64,000 nucleotides of DNA from positions 5,767,501-5,831,500 of the forward strand of contig NZ_JACHIV010000001.1 of NCBI RefSeq assembly GCF_014203325.1. Reading direction: 5' to 3'. How positions within the stretch are numbered: the first letter of the stretch is position 1; each line of letters opens with the position of its first letter. Both the position numbers and the translations under genes were made by a program. This DNA comes from Saccharopolyspora gloriosae (lineage in GTDB: Bacteria; Actinomycetota; Actinomycetes; Mycobacteriales; Pseudonocardiaceae). Positions 43,249 through 53,180 of this stretch are shown piece by piece. The notes under the pieces are model-generated. The model saw only the letters and a program-made list of their open reading frames with translations, was not told the origin of the DNA and did not search any database.

Positions 43249-43259
43249 GAAGCGGAAAG

Positions 43260-44144
43260 TCAGCCCTTGACGATCTCGCGCATGAGGTTCGCGGTCTCGC
43301 TGGGGGTCTTGCCGACCTTGACGCCGGCGGCCTCCAGAGCTTCCTTCTTCGCCGCCGCGGTACCCGACGAACCGGACACGATGGCGCCCGCGTGGCCCAT
43401 CGTCTTGCCCTCCGGCGCGGTGAACCCGGCGACGTAGCCCACCACGGGCTTGGTGATGTTGGCCTTGATGTAGTCCGCGGCGCGCTCCTCGGCGTCGCCA
43501 CCGATCTCGCCGATCATCACGATCGCCTCGGTCTCCGGGTCGTCCTGGAACGCCTGGAGCGCATCGATGTGCGTGGTGCCGATGATCGGGTCACCGCCGA
43601 TGCCGACCGCGGTGGAGAAACCGATGTCGCGCAGCTCGTACATCATCTGGTACGTCAGCGTGCCCGACTTCGACACCAGGCCGATCTTGCCGGGGCCGGT
43701 GATGTCCGCCGGGATGATGCCCGCGTTGGACTTGCCGGGCGAGATCACGCCGGGGCAGTTCGGCCCGACGATGCGGGTCTTGTTGCCGGTGGCGTTCGCG
43801 TGCGCCCAGAAGTACGCCGAGTCGTGCACCGGGATGCCCTCGGTGATGACCACGGCGAGCGGGATCTCGGCGTCGATGGCCTCGACGACCGCGTCCTTGG
43901 CGAACTTCGGCGGCACGAACAGCACCGACACGTCGGCGCCGGTCTCCTTCATCGCCTCGGCGACGGTGCCGAAGACCTTGAGCTGCTTGCCCTCGATCTC
44001 GACGGTCTGCCCGGCCTTGCGGGCGTTGACGCCACCGACGATGTTCGTGCCCGACTTCAGCATCCGCGCGGTGTGCTTGGTGCCCTCGGACCCGGTGATG
44101 CCCTGGACGATGACCTTGCTGTCGTCATTGAGGAAGATGGCCAT
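43260..44144 (-). CDS. sucD: succinyl-CoA synthetase alpha subunit
   Basis: 294 aa. Converts succinyl-CoA to succinate with NTP formation, together with SucC. The CoA-binding Rossmann part has [19 protein letters not shown] and [14 protein letters not shown]; the phosphohistidine loop is [17 protein letters not shown] with the catalytic His. ATG at 44144 lies 3 bp after the sucC stop codon, so the two are co-translated. Confidence 0.97.
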   Translation of the reverse strand: MAIFLNDDSKVIVQGITGSEGTKHTARMLKSGTNIVGGVNARKAGQTVEIEGKQLKVFGTVAEAMKETGADVSVLFVPPKFAKDAVVEAIDAEIPLAVVITEGIPVHDSAYFWAHANATGNKTRIVGPNCPGVISPGKSNAGIIPADITGPGKIGLVSKSGTLTYQMMYELRDIGFSTAVGIGGDPIIGTTHIDALQAFQDDPETEAIVMIGEIGGDAEERAADYIKANITKPVVGYVAGFTAPEGKTMGHAGAIVSGSSGTAAAKKEALEAAGVKVGKTPSETANLMREIVKG

Positions 44145-44147
44145 GGG

Positions 44148-45317
44148 TCACGCCCCCGCAGCAGCAAGTTCGGCGGCCTTGTCGGCCGCGCCGTCCATCG
44201 TGTCGACCAAGGTGACCAGCGGGTGGTTCGCCTCGGCCAGGATGCGCCGGCCTTCCTCGACGTTGTTGCCGTCGAGGCGGACGACCAGCGGCTTGGTCGC
44301 GTCGTCGCCCAGGATCTTCAGCGCCTGCACGATGCCGTTGGCGACGGCGTCGCACGCGGTGATCCCGCCGAAGACGTTGACGAACACCGACTTCACGTCG
44401 CTGTCGCCGAGGATCACGTCCAGTCCGGCCGCCATGACCTCGGCGGACGCGCCGCCGCCGATGTCCAGGAAGTTCGCCGGCTTGACGTTGTTGTGCGCCT
44501 CGCCCGCGTAGGCCACCACGTCCAGCGTGGACATGACCAGACCGGCACCGTTGCCGATGATGCCGACCTCGCCGTCCAGCTTGACGTAGTTGAGGTCCTT
44601 GGCCTTGGCCTTCGCCTCCAGCGGGTCCTCCGCCTCGGCGTCGACCAGACCGGCCTGCTGCGGCTGCCGGAACGAAGCGTTCTCGTCCAGCGTGACCTTG
44701 CCGTCCAACGCGATGATCTTGCCCTGCGGGTCCTTGACCAGCGGGTTGATCTCGACGAGCGTGGCGTCCTCCGAAACGAAGGTCTCCCACAGCTTGACGA
44801 TCACGTCGACGACCTGGTCGGCGACCTCGGCCGGGAACTTCGCGGCGTCGACGATCTCGCGGGCCTTGGCGGCGTCCACGCCCTGGATCGGGTCGATCGC
44901 GATGCGCGCCAGAGCCTCGGGCTTGGTCGCGGCGACTTCCTCGATCTCCATCCCACCCTCGACCGAGGCCATCGCCAGGAAGTTCCTGTTGGCGCGGTCG
45001 AGCAGGAAGGAGAAGTAGTACTCGTCGGCGATGTCGGAGGCGGTCGTGATCAGCACACGACGCGTCACGTGGCCCTTGATGTCCAAGCCGAGGATCGCCT
45101 CGGCCTTGGTCTGGGCCTCGTCCGGCGTCTCGGCCAGCTTCACGCCGCCGGCCTTGCCGCGGCCCCCGGTTTTCACCTGGGCCTTGACCACCACGGGCCC
45201 GCCGAGTTCATCGGCGGCTGCCTTGGCCTCTTCGGGGGTTACGGCCACGGAACCGGGCAGCGTCGGCACTCCGTGGGAAGCGAAGAGTTCCTTCGCCTGG
45301 TACTCGTACAGGTCCAC
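44148..45317 (-). CDS. sucC: succinyl-CoA synthetase beta subunit
   Basis: 389 aa. ATP-grasp nucleotide-binding half ([36 protein letters not shown]) and the C-terminal CoA-ligase domain ([38 protein letters not shown]). GTG at 45317 follows AGGAGAGTCGA. It leads the sucC-sucD operon. Confidence 0.97.
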   Translation of the reverse strand: MDLYEYQAKELFASHGVPTLPGSVAVTPEEAKAAADELGGPVVVKAQVKTGGRGKAGGVKLAETPDEAQTKAEAILGLDIKGHVTRRVLITTASDIADEYYFSFLLDRANRNFLAMASVEGGMEIEEVAATKPEALARIAIDPIQGVDAAKAREIVDAAKFPAEVADQVVDVIVKLWETFVSEDATLVEINPLVKDPQGKIIALDGKVTLDENASFRQPQQAGLVDAEAEDPLEAKAKAKDLNYVKLDGEVGIIGNGAGLVMSTLDVVAYAGEAHNNVKPANFLDIGGGASAEVMAAGLDVILGDSDVKSVFVNVFGGITACDAVANGIVQALKILGDDATKPLVVRLDGNNVEEGRRILAEANHPLVTLVDTMDGAADKAAELAAAGA

Positions 45318-45712
45318 TCGACTCTCCTGCGACGTCGGTGTCGGACTCGGCGACGATAGCGACCTGCGAGGACCGCCGGTGCGCCGCACCCGGTGAACTG
45401 GCTCACCTCATTGGCCCGATCGCCGCAGGTGAATGCATCCAGACCGGCTATTTCACCGAGTTGAAACCGCTGGATGCGGCGCGTAAGTGACGAACGGAAC
45501 ACCTCTTCAGGACCCGTCAAGGGGACCCAGAACACAATTTCCCCGGTTTTTCCGGAGCAGTGAGGTTCCGTCGGAGCACGCCGAACCGACCGGTTCGTCT
45601 CCGCCGCCGCCCACGCGGTCCGCGACGGCGGCCCCGGACCGCGACCGCGAGCCTCACCGCCCGCCTTTGATCTTGGCTTTCCGGCCGAGCAATGTTCTTG
45701 ATCCGTGTCTTG
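45318..45712. other. sucC upstream region, no gene seen
   Basis: Holds the sucCD promoter, not assigned. GCATCCAG (45435-45442) and CTGGATGC (45470-45477) form a perfect 8-bp inverted repeat with a 27-nt loop. Two T-rich stretches near 45536-45550 are visible. No reading frame here looks real. Confidence 0.35.
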
Positions 45713-45873
45713 TCAGCGGCGAAGCCGCTGAGCAGCGACCAGCTTGAGCAACCGGCACCGCAGCGGGTTCTCAGCGGTTTCCTCGCGAGGACAGCTTTTT
45801 CGCTCGTGGCGGAGCCACTCGGCAAAAAGATCCCGCAGCGAGGAAACCGCTGAGGTTCCGCCACCCGACCCAC
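45713..45873 (-). repeat. structured 3' element, copy D (short, partly degenerate)
   Basis: Read on the minus strand it begins about 23 bp after the stop of the large membrane protein gene. The nested hairpin 45763-45861 keeps a perfect outer stem GCGGTTTCCTCGC/GCGAGGAAACCGC, but the inner T/A stem has two changes that break pairing. The TATxxGC hairpin and its CCCACGTC flank are missing, and only one mini-hairpin (CAGCGGC-GAA-GCCGCTG, extended) remains. Confidence 0.75.
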
Positions 45874-45895
45874 TACCCAGGCCAGGGACCAAGGG

Positions 45896-47659
45896 TCAGT
45901 CCCGGCGAGCGGCGAGGATCGCTGTGATCAGCAGGGTGAGGATCGCGGCCAGGGCGAACCACAGCCCCAGCGCGGGGGAGCCGCCCTCGGTGCGGTCGGC
46001 GGTGAGCGGGAACTCCAGGGCGCGCGCGGCCATCACCAGCGCCGCGCCGCCGAGCAGCGCCACCGCCCGCGCGGGACGGCTGCGGGCCGCGAGCACCGCG
46101 GCGATCAGCACCGCCGCACCTGCCCCGATCAGGCCCCACGAGGTGGTGCCGAACTCGGTGAACACGCCCGGCGCGGTGTAGCCGGGAGCGGCGAGCACCG
46201 GCAGCAGGACAGCGGCCAGGCCCAGCAGCGCCGAGATCCCGGCGGGCACCGCCACGACCGGCCGCCAGTCCCGTTCGGTGAGGTCCACGTCGTCGCGCTC
46301 CACGCCGCCGGCGAGCGCGGCCACGATCGCGGCGAGCACCGCGAGCACCATCGCCGCCCCGGACGTCCACGCCCCCGGGCCCGCGGTCGCCCCGGCGACT
46401 TGGGTGGAGGTGAGCACGGTGTCCAGCGCGGCGGCGCCCGCCAGCGGCAGCATCGCCCAGGCCACGGTCAGCGCGGGGCGCAGCGCGGTGGCGGTGCGCG
46501 GCACGAGCAGGCCCGCGCCGAGCAGCACCAGCACGACACCGCCGGGCCACAGCAGCCGCGCGGGGTAGAGCGAGGGGTCGTCGACCCAGCTCGGCATCTC
46601 CAGGTGCGGCAGGAGCGCGGAGGTGATCGCGAGCGCCCCGGCGGCCAGCGCCAGCACGCCCGAGGTCCGCAGCAGCTTCGTCAGCGCGGGCAGCGCCACG
46701 TCGCCGCGGTCGCGGTCGGGATTGCGCCCGCCCACCACGGCGAGGGCCACCAGCGCCACCGCCGCGGCCAGCCCGAGCACCGGGCCCCAGCCGAGCTGGA
46801 GCCGGGGCAGCACGGCCACCGAGAGCAGCGGTGGCACCACGGCGGCGGCCAGTCCGGCGGCGAGCCCGAGCAGTCCGCCGCGCACCAGCTCCGGATCGGT
46901 GGCTCCGGCCGTGAACGCGGCGGCGGCGGGCACCGCGATCGCCAGCAGCAGGCTGCCGACCGCGACCGCGACCGGTGCGTCCACGACGGACTTGGCCAGC
47001 AGGTACGGGTCGTCGGAGATGAACGGACCCATCAGCAGGCCGACCGCGGCGACGGCCGTCGCGCACAGCACCAGCGCGAGCAGGCCCTGCCGTCGAGCTC
47101 CGGCGGCGGAGGCCGCCCCGGCCTCGCCCGCGCGGGGGGAATCGTGCGGCGCGCCGTCGCTGACGGGAAGCCCGCTGAAGGGATCACCGCCGAACGAGGT
47201 GCCGGCGGTGTGCTCGAACAGGCCGCGTCCCGCGATCAGCGCGAGGACGCCCGCGACGAGGGTGAGCACGTGCCCGGCGAGCAGCACCCAGGTGCCGAAG
47301 GCCGGGGCGAGCGGGTCGAGCGTGTCGGGCAGCAGCAGTTCCGGGCGGGCGGCGAGGCCCGCGTCGACGACGAGCTGCGCATCGTGCGCGAGCCTGCCGG
47401 GCGCGAGCACCGCGGGCCCGAGCAGCACGGCGGCGGCCAGGGCGGGGCGAGCGCGCCGGGACAGCCCGGCGAGCACGGCGGGGATCAGCGCCAGGAGCAG
47501 CAGCACCGGCCAGGCCTGGAACGCCGCGGGCATGTCCGGCACGACCAGGCCCAGCAGCGGGGCGAGCCCGGTGAGCAGTGCGCCGAGGGCGGACAGCGCG
47601 ATCGCCGCGGTGAGACCGGTCGGGGGGCCGCCGGGTTCGGGTGCCGCCGGACGGCTCAT
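45896..47659 (-). CDS. large polytopic membrane protein, unknown
   Basis: 587 aa, about 14-16 hydrophobic helices rich in Ala/Leu/Val/Gly, with soluble loops around residues 160-195 (AGTSFGGDPFSGLPVSDG). I do not recognise a family. ATG at 47659 is chosen because GGAGG sits 5 nt upstream; a GTG 45 bp earlier has no ribosome site. The gene stands alone between sucC and a regulatory gap. Confidence 0.7.
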   Translation of the reverse strand: MSRPAAPEPGGPPTGLTAAIALSALGALLTGLAPLLGLVVPDMPAAFQAWPVLLLLALIPAVLAGLSRRARPALAAAVLLGPAVLAPGRLAHDAQLVVDAGLAARPELLLPDTLDPLAPAFGTWVLLAGHVLTLVAGVLALIAGRGLFEHTAGTSFGGDPFSGLPVSDGAPHDSPRAGEAGAASAAGARRQGLLALVLCATAVAAVGLLMGPFISDDPYLLAKSVVDAPVAVAVGSLLLAIAVPAAAAFTAGATDPELVRGGLLGLAAGLAAAVVPPLLSVAVLPRLQLGWGPVLGLAAAVALVALAVVGGRNPDRDRGDVALPALTKLLRTSGVLALAAGALAITSALLPHLEMPSWVDDPSLYPARLLWPGGVVLVLLGAGLLVPRTATALRPALTVAWAMLPLAGAAALDTVLTSTQVAGATAGPGAWTSGAAMVLAVLAAIVAALAGGVERDDVDLTERDWRPVVAVPAGISALLGLAAVLLPVLAAPGYTAPGVFTEFGTTSWGLIGAGAAVLIAAVLAARSRPARAVALLGGAALVMAARALEFPLTADRTEGGSPALGLWFALAAILTLLITAILAARRD

Positions 47660-48264
47660 CTGCGCCTCCGAGGTTTCGAACGGGAGATCGGGCCGTGCGC
47701 TCACCGCGCCGACGCTAGCAACCGATCTACCGGGTTCCCCCTGGGGTTCAGCGGATCGCTACGGACGGTCGCGGCGGATCGGCCACGGGCGGCGGTTGCG
47801 CCCGCCCCGCGACGATCCCGGTGCCGTCGGGAATAACGGAGGTTCTTAGCGCGCTCGTACGACTTGAGGCCTCGGAAGGGTCATCGGGGTTGAGTGCATT
47901 GCGCTGTTTTTTCTGTGACTTGCGCCACACTCAGGCGTGTCTCGCTACCGGGCGAAGCGGAACGACCCCGTTTCCATAGTCCAAATGGGAGCGACTTCCT
48001 CGATCACGAACCGGCAGGCAGTGCCACTCGGTAACCCCGCCGGGATCGCCGTTTCACCGTGCGCGACCACCCGCGCCGACCTCCGCATCGCCACTGTCCG
48101 TGAGCGAACGGCCACTGATCGGGATTTGCCCCTAGGGGATCAGCCTGGTTACTGTCCCCCGGTCCGTTGTCACGGTCCGATCACGACTGCCGGTTACCCC
48201 GACCGGCGCCCCGGAACCCCGTCCGGGAGCGTGTTACGGACTCCCCGAGACGGAAGGGCAGGCC
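47660..48264. other. 600-bp regulatory gap before the M23 peptidase gene
   Basis: No coding frame is convincing. The GTTAC/GTAAC core occurs at about 48031, 48150, 48194 and 48234; related motifs are bound by MtrA upstream of cell-wall hydrolase genes in actinobacteria, so this could be an MtrA-controlled leader, but the match is loose. I checked for the ydaO (c-di-AMP) riboswitch often found before such genes and did not see its conserved cores. Confidence 0.3.
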
Positions 48265-49086
48265 TTGTCTCGACACCGCTCCCCCGGCGGCGCCCCGATC
48301 GCCGAGGAGTCGTCCCCGCACGATCCCCCGCATCAGCGCCAGCGGCGGTTCTCCACCCCACCTTCGGTCATTCGCGGACGCCTGGTCGTCGCGGCCGTCG
48401 CGGCAGGCGCTTTCGCCGCCGCCGGTCAGTCGATGGCCAGCGGCGAGCCCGCTCCGGACCAGGACGGCATCAACCCGATGGCTTCCGGCCAGGACGCCGC
48501 CGCCTCGTTCGGCTCCGTCGTCGGTGACTCCGGCGGCGGCATGGGCGGCTCCGCCCCGGCGCCGGAGATGCTCCCGGTCCCCCGGGCCAGCAGCGCCGGC
48601 TCCGAAGTCGAGAAGCTGGCCAAGAGCGAGCGCATCTCCGAGCAGCGCGCCGAAGAAGAAGCCGAGCGGATCGCCGCTGAGGAGGAGGCGAAGCGGCCGA
48701 AGGTCGTCGCCCCCGCCGAGGGCTCCTTCACCTCCGGTTTCGGTGGCCGCTGGGGCACCACGCACTACGGCATCGACATCGCCAACAGCAAGGGCACCCC
48801 GATCGTCTCCGCGCAGGACGGCGTGGTCATCGAGGCGGGTCCGGCCAGCGGCTTCGGCCTGTGGGTGCGCGTGCAGCACGACGACGGCACGATCACCGTC
48901 TACGGCCACGTCAACACCATCACCGCCAGCGAAGGCGAGAGCGTCAAGGCCGGCGACCAGATCGCCACCATGGGCAACCGCGGCTTCTCCACCGGCACCC
49001 ACCTGCACTTCGAGGTGTGGAACGCCAGCGGCAAGAAGATCAACCCGATGCCCTGGCTGAGCGCTCGCGGCGTCGACGTCAGCTGA
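48265..49086 (+). CDS. secreted M23 (LytM-type) peptidase
   Basis: 273 aa. An N-terminal cytoplasmic tail of about 35 residues is followed by a hydrophobic stretch (RGRLVVAAVAAGAFAAAGQS) that acts as signal or anchor. A Glu/Ala-rich coiled coil spans about 110-150, then the M23 domain: SGFGGRWGTTHYGIDIANSK (first His and Asp of the zinc site) and FSTGTHLHFEVWNASGKKIN (HxH). It cleaves peptidoglycan cross-links. The TTG start at 48265 follows GGAAGGGCAGG. Confidence 0.88.
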   Translation: MSRHRSPGGAPIAEESSPHDPPHQRQRRFSTPPSVIRGRLVVAAVAAGAFAAAGQSMASGEPAPDQDGINPMASGQDAAASFGSVVGDSGGGMGGSAPAPEMLPVPRASSAGSEVEKLAKSERISEQRAEEEAERIAAEEEAKRPKVVAPAEGSFTSGFGGRWGTTHYGIDIANSKGTPIVSAQDGVVIEAGPASGFGLWVRVQHDDGTITVYGHVNTITASEGESVKAGDQIATMGNRGFSTGTHLHFEVWNASGKKINPMPWLSARGVDVS

Positions 49087-49092
49087 TCTCCC

Positions 49093-49110
49093 GCCATCCG
49101 AGCGGATGGC
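49093..49110 (+). terminator. terminator of the M23 gene
   Basis: GCCATCCG-AG-CGGATGGC, a perfect 8-bp stem, 7 bp after the stop. Confidence 0.6.
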
Positions 49111-49137
49111 CCGTCCGACCGCACCCGGTCCGATGCG

Positions 49138-49189
49138 CCATCCGCTCGACGCGGCAGGGGTAGCCATCCGCTCGACGCGGCAGGGGTAG
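49138..49189. repeat. two tandem 26-bp direct repeats
   Basis: The unit beginning CCATCCGCTCGACGCGGCAG occurs twice head to tail (49138-49163 and 49164-49189), with a third partial, altered copy starting CCTCCGCTCG. Its first bases repeat the arm of the terminator hairpin just upstream, suggesting slippage in the 3' region of the M23 gene. Confidence 0.7.
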
Positions 49190-49409
49190 CCCTCCGCTCG
49201 TCCGTCAGGGCGGGCATCTCCTCGCGGAGGAGTTCGGAGAGGCGGCGCTTCTCGGCCAGCCGCCTACTGCGCGACGAGTTCGGACTCCAGGTGGCCCGCT
49301 CCGCGTTCACCGCGCCCCGGATTCATACGGCTTCTTCATTCCACGACTTCGTGCAGCAAACGTAGCGTCGGGTTCTCACCGAAAGCACACTTCTGCTGGG
49401 AGAACCGTC

Positions 49410-50231
49410 ATGACCCGCGAGAAGGCCGACTTCACCGGTGCCCGAGCGACCATGCTCGCCACCCTCTACGGCCGGGCGCTGCACAGCCGCACCGAGAACC
49501 CGGTGCTGCACGACCCGTACGCGGAGGAGGCGGTCGCGCGCATCGACCACGACTTCTCCACCACGGGGTTGCGCGGTGGGGACGCGCTGTCGATCGCGCT
49601 GCGCGGTCGCACGTTCGACGACCTGACCGCGGCCCGGCTCGCCGCCGACCCGGAGGTCACGGTGCTGCACCTGGGCTGCGGGCTCGACAGCCGCGGGCAG
49701 CGGCTCGCGCCGCCGCCGAGCGTCGAGTGGTACGACATCGACTTCCCCGAGGTCATCGACCTGCGCGACCGGATCTACCCGGCGCGGGAGCACCACCACA
49801 CCATCGGCTCCCCCGTCACCGCCCCTGATCTGCTCGACGGCATCCCGAACGACAAGCCCGCCCTGGTCGTCGCGGAGGGCCTCGTCATGTACTTGGAGGA
49901 GGCGGAGGGCGTAGCGCTGCTGCGGCGGATCACCGAGCACTTCCCCGGCGGCCACCTCGTCTTCGACGTCCAGAGCCCGCTGGCGGTGCGCTGGGCGCAC
50001 CGCCTCAACGGAGCGGTCCGAGCGGCCGACGCCCGCTTGAAGTGGGGGGTCCGCAGCGGCACCGAACTGGAACGAGCGGTCCCCGGCCTGTTCCTCGACG
50101 AGGAGATGACCTTCTTCGACATCCCCGGCCTGGAACGCCTCACCCCCACCAACCGAGCCCTAGTCCACACCCTAGGAAAAATCCCGACCTTCAGAAAACA
50201 AGCCCTAATCCTCACCATGCACTTCAACTAA
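49410..50231 (+). CDS. LCM/Tcmp-type SAM-dependent methyltransferase
   Basis: 273 aa. EVTVLHLGCGLDSRGQRL is the SAM-binding loop (GxGxDSR form), VEWYDIDFPEVIDLR binds the ribose, and LVVAEGLVMYLEE is the conserved motif of leucine carboxyl methyltransferase-like O-methyltransferases such as TcmP. In actinobacteria these modify natural products or unknown acids; no biosynthetic genes are adjacent. ATG at 49410 follows GGGAGAACC. Terminates before element copy E. Confidence 0.85.
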   Translation: MTREKADFTGARATMLATLYGRALHSRTENPVLHDPYAEEAVARIDHDFSTTGLRGGDALSIALRGRTFDDLTAARLAADPEVTVLHLGCGLDSRGQRLAPPPSVEWYDIDFPEVIDLRDRIYPAREHHHTIGSPVTAPDLLDGIPNDKPALVVAEGLVMYLEEAEGVALLRRITEHFPGGHLVFDVQSPLAVRWAHRLNGAVRAADARLKWGVRSGTELERAVPGLFLDEEMTFFDIPGLERLTPTNRALVHTLGKIPTFRKQALILTMHFN

Positions 50232-50286
50232 CCCCCCACCCAAAAAAGCAAAGCAGCACCCCACGACCAAGACAAAGCCAAACCGT

Positions 50287-50571
50287 TACGGCGAAGCCGT
50301 GCAATGGGCGGGCGAAGCCACGCCTGCCTCGCGGCCGAAAGGCCGTGCCTAGCGGCGAAGCCGTGCTCTGGGCGGCGAAGCAAGCCTGCCTTGCGGCGTA
50401 GCCGTGCCTGTATGTGCGAAGCACATAGCCCACGTCAAAAAGGTGACGACCCGCGGGTTCTCAGTGGCTTCCTCGCGAGGACAGCTTTTTTCCTCGTGGC
50501 GGAGCCACTTGGAAAAAAGATCCCGCAGCGAGGAAGCCACTGAGGTTCCGCCACCCGACCACCAAAGCAAA
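50287..50571 (-). repeat. structured 3' element, copy E
   Basis: Read on the minus strand it begins about 16 bp after the pcrA stop. Nested hairpin 50453-50551 has a perfect outer stem GTGGCTTCCTCGC/GCGAGGAAGCCAC. The inner stem is TTTTTTCC/GGAAAAAA, a paired C-to-T and G-to-A change compared with the other copies. Then TATGTGC-GAA-GCACATA and five to six mini-hairpins. Confidence 0.85.
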
Positions 50572-50586
50572 ACGAGCCCAGAGAAC

Positions 50587-53040
50587 TCAAAGCTTAGTAA
50601 GCGGAACGCTGCCGATTAGCATGAGACGGACCGTGCCCGAGCTGCCGAAGTCGATGGTGGCCGTGGCGCGCGGACCTTCGCCTTCGGTGGCCAGCACCGT
50701 GCCCAGGCCGTACTTGTCGTGCGTCACCCGGTCCCCGGCGTCGAGCTTGATCGACACCGTGTTCTTCCAGCCGGGCGCTCCGGTGCTGCGCAGCCCGCGC
50801 GCGGCCACGGAGGCCTGCGCCGAGTCCGAACCGCCCCGGTCGAAGCCGCTGCGCCCGCCCCACGTGCTGCGCACTTGCGGCGCGGAGCGTTCCGGTTCGA
50901 TGCGGCGCCATTCGAGCAGTTCTTCGGGGATCTCGCCGAGGAACCGGGAGGCGGGGTTCGTCATGGGCTGGCCCCACGCGGAACGCATCAGCGCCCGGGA
51001 CAGGTACAGCCGCTGCTGGGCGCGGGTGATGCCGACGTAGGCGAGCCTGCGTTCTTCCGCGAGCTCCGCGGGGTCGCTCAGCGCCCGCATGTGCGGGAAG
51101 ATCCCGTCTTCCCAGCCGGTGGAGAACACCACCGGGAATTCGAGGCCCTTCGCGGTGTGCAGCGTCATGAGGGTGACCACGCCGTCGCCGGATTCGGGCA
51201 GCGAGTCGGCGTCGGCGACGAGCGACACGCGTTCCAGGAACGCGGACAGCGAGTCGTCGGCGGGCAGGCCCAGCGCCTGTTCCTCGGTGTCCTCCACGGC
51301 CGGTTCCGGCGGCGCGACCACGGCTTCCGCGGAGGGGTCGGTGGTCTCGGCGTTCACTTCGCCCGCTTGCGGCGCGCGGGCTTCGGTGAATTCCCTGGCG
51401 ACCGTGACGAGTTCCGTCAGGTTCTCCACCCGCGTCGCGTCCTGCGGGTCGTCGCTGGCTTCCAGCTCACCGCGGTATCCGGTGCGTTCCAGCACGGCGT
51501 CGAGGACTTCGGCCACGTCGGATTCGCGGGCCACTTCGCCGAGTTCGTCGAGCAGCGCCACGAATCCGGCGATCTGCTTCTGGGCGCGCGTGGCCAGCGC
51601 CGGGATCCGGTTCTGCGACGCCAGCCGCAGCGCGGCGGCGAACGAGATCCGCTGCTGGTCGGCGTGCGCGGCGACGACGGCCTCCGCCCGGTCCCCGATG
51701 CCGCGCTTGGGCACGTTGAGGATCCGCCGCAGGCTCACCGTGTCGTCCGGGTTGTCCAGCACCCGCAGGTAGGCCAGCGCGTCCCGGACTTCGCGGCGCT
51801 CGTAGAACCGCACGCCGCCCACCACGCGGTAGGGCAGGCCGAGGCGGATGAAGACCTCTTCGAAGACCCGGGATTGGTTGTTGGTCCGGTAGAACACGGC
51901 GATGTCGTTGAAGGTGACTTCGCCGTCGTCGACGAGCCGGTCGATCTCGCCCGCGACGAACGCGGCCTCGTCGTGCTCGTTGTCGGCGACGTAGCCGACG
52001 ATCGGCGCACCGTCGCCGGCGTCGCTCCACAGCCGCTTGTCCCGGCGGTTCGGGTTGCGGCGGATCACCGAGTTGGCCGCGGTCAGGATCGTCTGCGTGG
52101 AGCGGTAGTTCTGCTCCAGCAGGATCGTGCGCGCCTGCGGGTAGTCCCGTTCGAACTCTTCGATGTTGCGGATCGTCGCGCCGCGGAACGCGTAGATCGA
52201 CTGGTCGGCGTCGCCGACGACGCACAGCTCGGCGGGCGGGGTGCCGAGCTCGGTGTCCGCGGTGCCGACGAGCTCGCGGACCAGGGCGTACTGCGCGTGG
52301 TTGGTGTCCTGGTACTCGTCGACCATGACGTGCCGGAAGCGGCGCCGGTAGTGCTCGGCGACGTCCGGGTGGTCCCGCAGCAGGTCGACGGTGCGCATGA
52401 TGAGGTCGTCGAAGTCCATCGCCTGCGAATCGACGAGCCTGCGCTGGTAGGCGGCGTAGACCTGCGCGACCTTGCGCTCCATGTCGTTGCCCGCGCGCTC
52501 GGCCGCTTCTTCCGGCGTGACGAGCTCGTTCTTCAGGTTCGACACCTGGATCGAGAGGGTCCGCGCGGGGTAGCGCTTCGAGTCGAGCTCCAGTTCCCGG
52601 CCGATCATCGTGATCAGCCGCTTGGAGTCGTCGGAGTCGTAGATGGAGAAGTTCGACGACAGCCCCAGCGTCTTCGCCTCGCGGCGCAGCACCCGCACGC
52701 ACATCGAGTGGAACGTGGAGACCCACATCGCGTTCGCCCGGCGCCCCACCAGGTCGCCGACGCGTTCCTTCATCTCGGCGGCGGCCTTGTTGGTGAAGGT
52801 GATCGCCATGATCTGGCCGGGGTGGACGCCTTGCGCCAGCAGGTGGGCGATGCGGCTCGTGAGCACCCGGGTCTTGCCGGAACCGGCGCCCGCGACGATC
52901 AGCAGCGGCGAACCGGAGTGCACCACGGCGTCGCGCTGCTGCGAGTTCAGGCCCGCGAGCAGGGCGTCCGGCGCGTGCCCCGCCGGGCCGGAACCGGACT
53001 CGGAGGAACCGTCGTGCGGAAGATCGAAGAGGGTGCTCAT
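50587..53040 (-). CDS. pcrA: UvrD/PcrA superfamily 1 DNA helicase
   Basis: 817 aa. Motifs in order: NSQQRDAVVHSG (Q motif), IVAGAGSGKTRVL (Walker A), ITFTNKAAAEMKERV, VMVDEYQDTNHAQY (DExx), VVGDADQSIYAFRGA, LEQNYRST, TLMTLHTAKGLEFPVVF and YVGITRAQQRLYL. A Glu-rich insert lies near 540-590. The C-terminal tail ends with a Tudor-like RNA-polymerase-binding region (GDRVTHDKYGLGTVLATEGE) typical of PcrA. It acts in replication and repair by 3'-5' unwinding. ATG at 53040. Confidence 0.95.
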   Translation of the reverse strand: MSTLFDLPHDGSSESGSGPAGHAPDALLAGLNSQQRDAVVHSGSPLLIVAGAGSGKTRVLTSRIAHLLAQGVHPGQIMAITFTNKAAAEMKERVGDLVGRRANAMWVSTFHSMCVRVLRREAKTLGLSSNFSIYDSDDSKRLITMIGRELELDSKRYPARTLSIQVSNLKNELVTPEEAAERAGNDMERKVAQVYAAYQRRLVDSQAMDFDDLIMRTVDLLRDHPDVAEHYRRRFRHVMVDEYQDTNHAQYALVRELVGTADTELGTPPAELCVVGDADQSIYAFRGATIRNIEEFERDYPQARTILLEQNYRSTQTILTAANSVIRRNPNRRDKRLWSDAGDGAPIVGYVADNEHDEAAFVAGEIDRLVDDGEVTFNDIAVFYRTNNQSRVFEEVFIRLGLPYRVVGGVRFYERREVRDALAYLRVLDNPDDTVSLRRILNVPKRGIGDRAEAVVAAHADQQRISFAAALRLASQNRIPALATRAQKQIAGFVALLDELGEVARESDVAEVLDAVLERTGYRGELEASDDPQDATRVENLTELVTVAREFTEARAPQAGEVNAETTDPSAEAVVAPPEPAVEDTEEQALGLPADDSLSAFLERVSLVADADSLPESGDGVVTLMTLHTAKGLEFPVVFSTGWEDGIFPHMRALSDPAELAEERRLAYVGITRAQQRLYLSRALMRSAWGQPMTNPASRFLGEIPEELLEWRRIEPERSAPQVRSTWGGRSGFDRGGSDSAQASVAARGLRSTGAPGWKNTVSIKLDAGDRVTHDKYGLGTVLATEGEGPRATATIDFGSSGTVRLMLIGSVPLTKL

Positions 53041-53180
53041 CGCCGGTCCACGTTACCGGCAGCCCCCGACAGCCCCCGCCCGCGCCCGGCCGCCCGGACG
53101 CGCCGGAGATGATCCCACCTACCGGGAGCACCCTCCCGGCTGATGGCCGACGGGTTGCGGGTTGTGGCAGACTGGACGAC

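Noticed and set aside
45770-45854. Reading the repeat hairpins simply as intrinsic terminators
   Set aside because: The long T and A runs lie inside the stem rather than after it, the constant internal loops and extra hairpin arrays exceed what a terminator needs, and at purH a separate U-tailed terminator follows. A terminator role is still possible but not sufficient.
47660-48264. Possible ydaO (c-di-AMP) riboswitch before the M23 peptidase gene
   Set aside because: Such riboswitches often precede actinobacterial cell-wall hydrolase genes, but the conserved cores (a GGGTGAATC-like segment and an AACCCGACAGC-like segment) are not present here.
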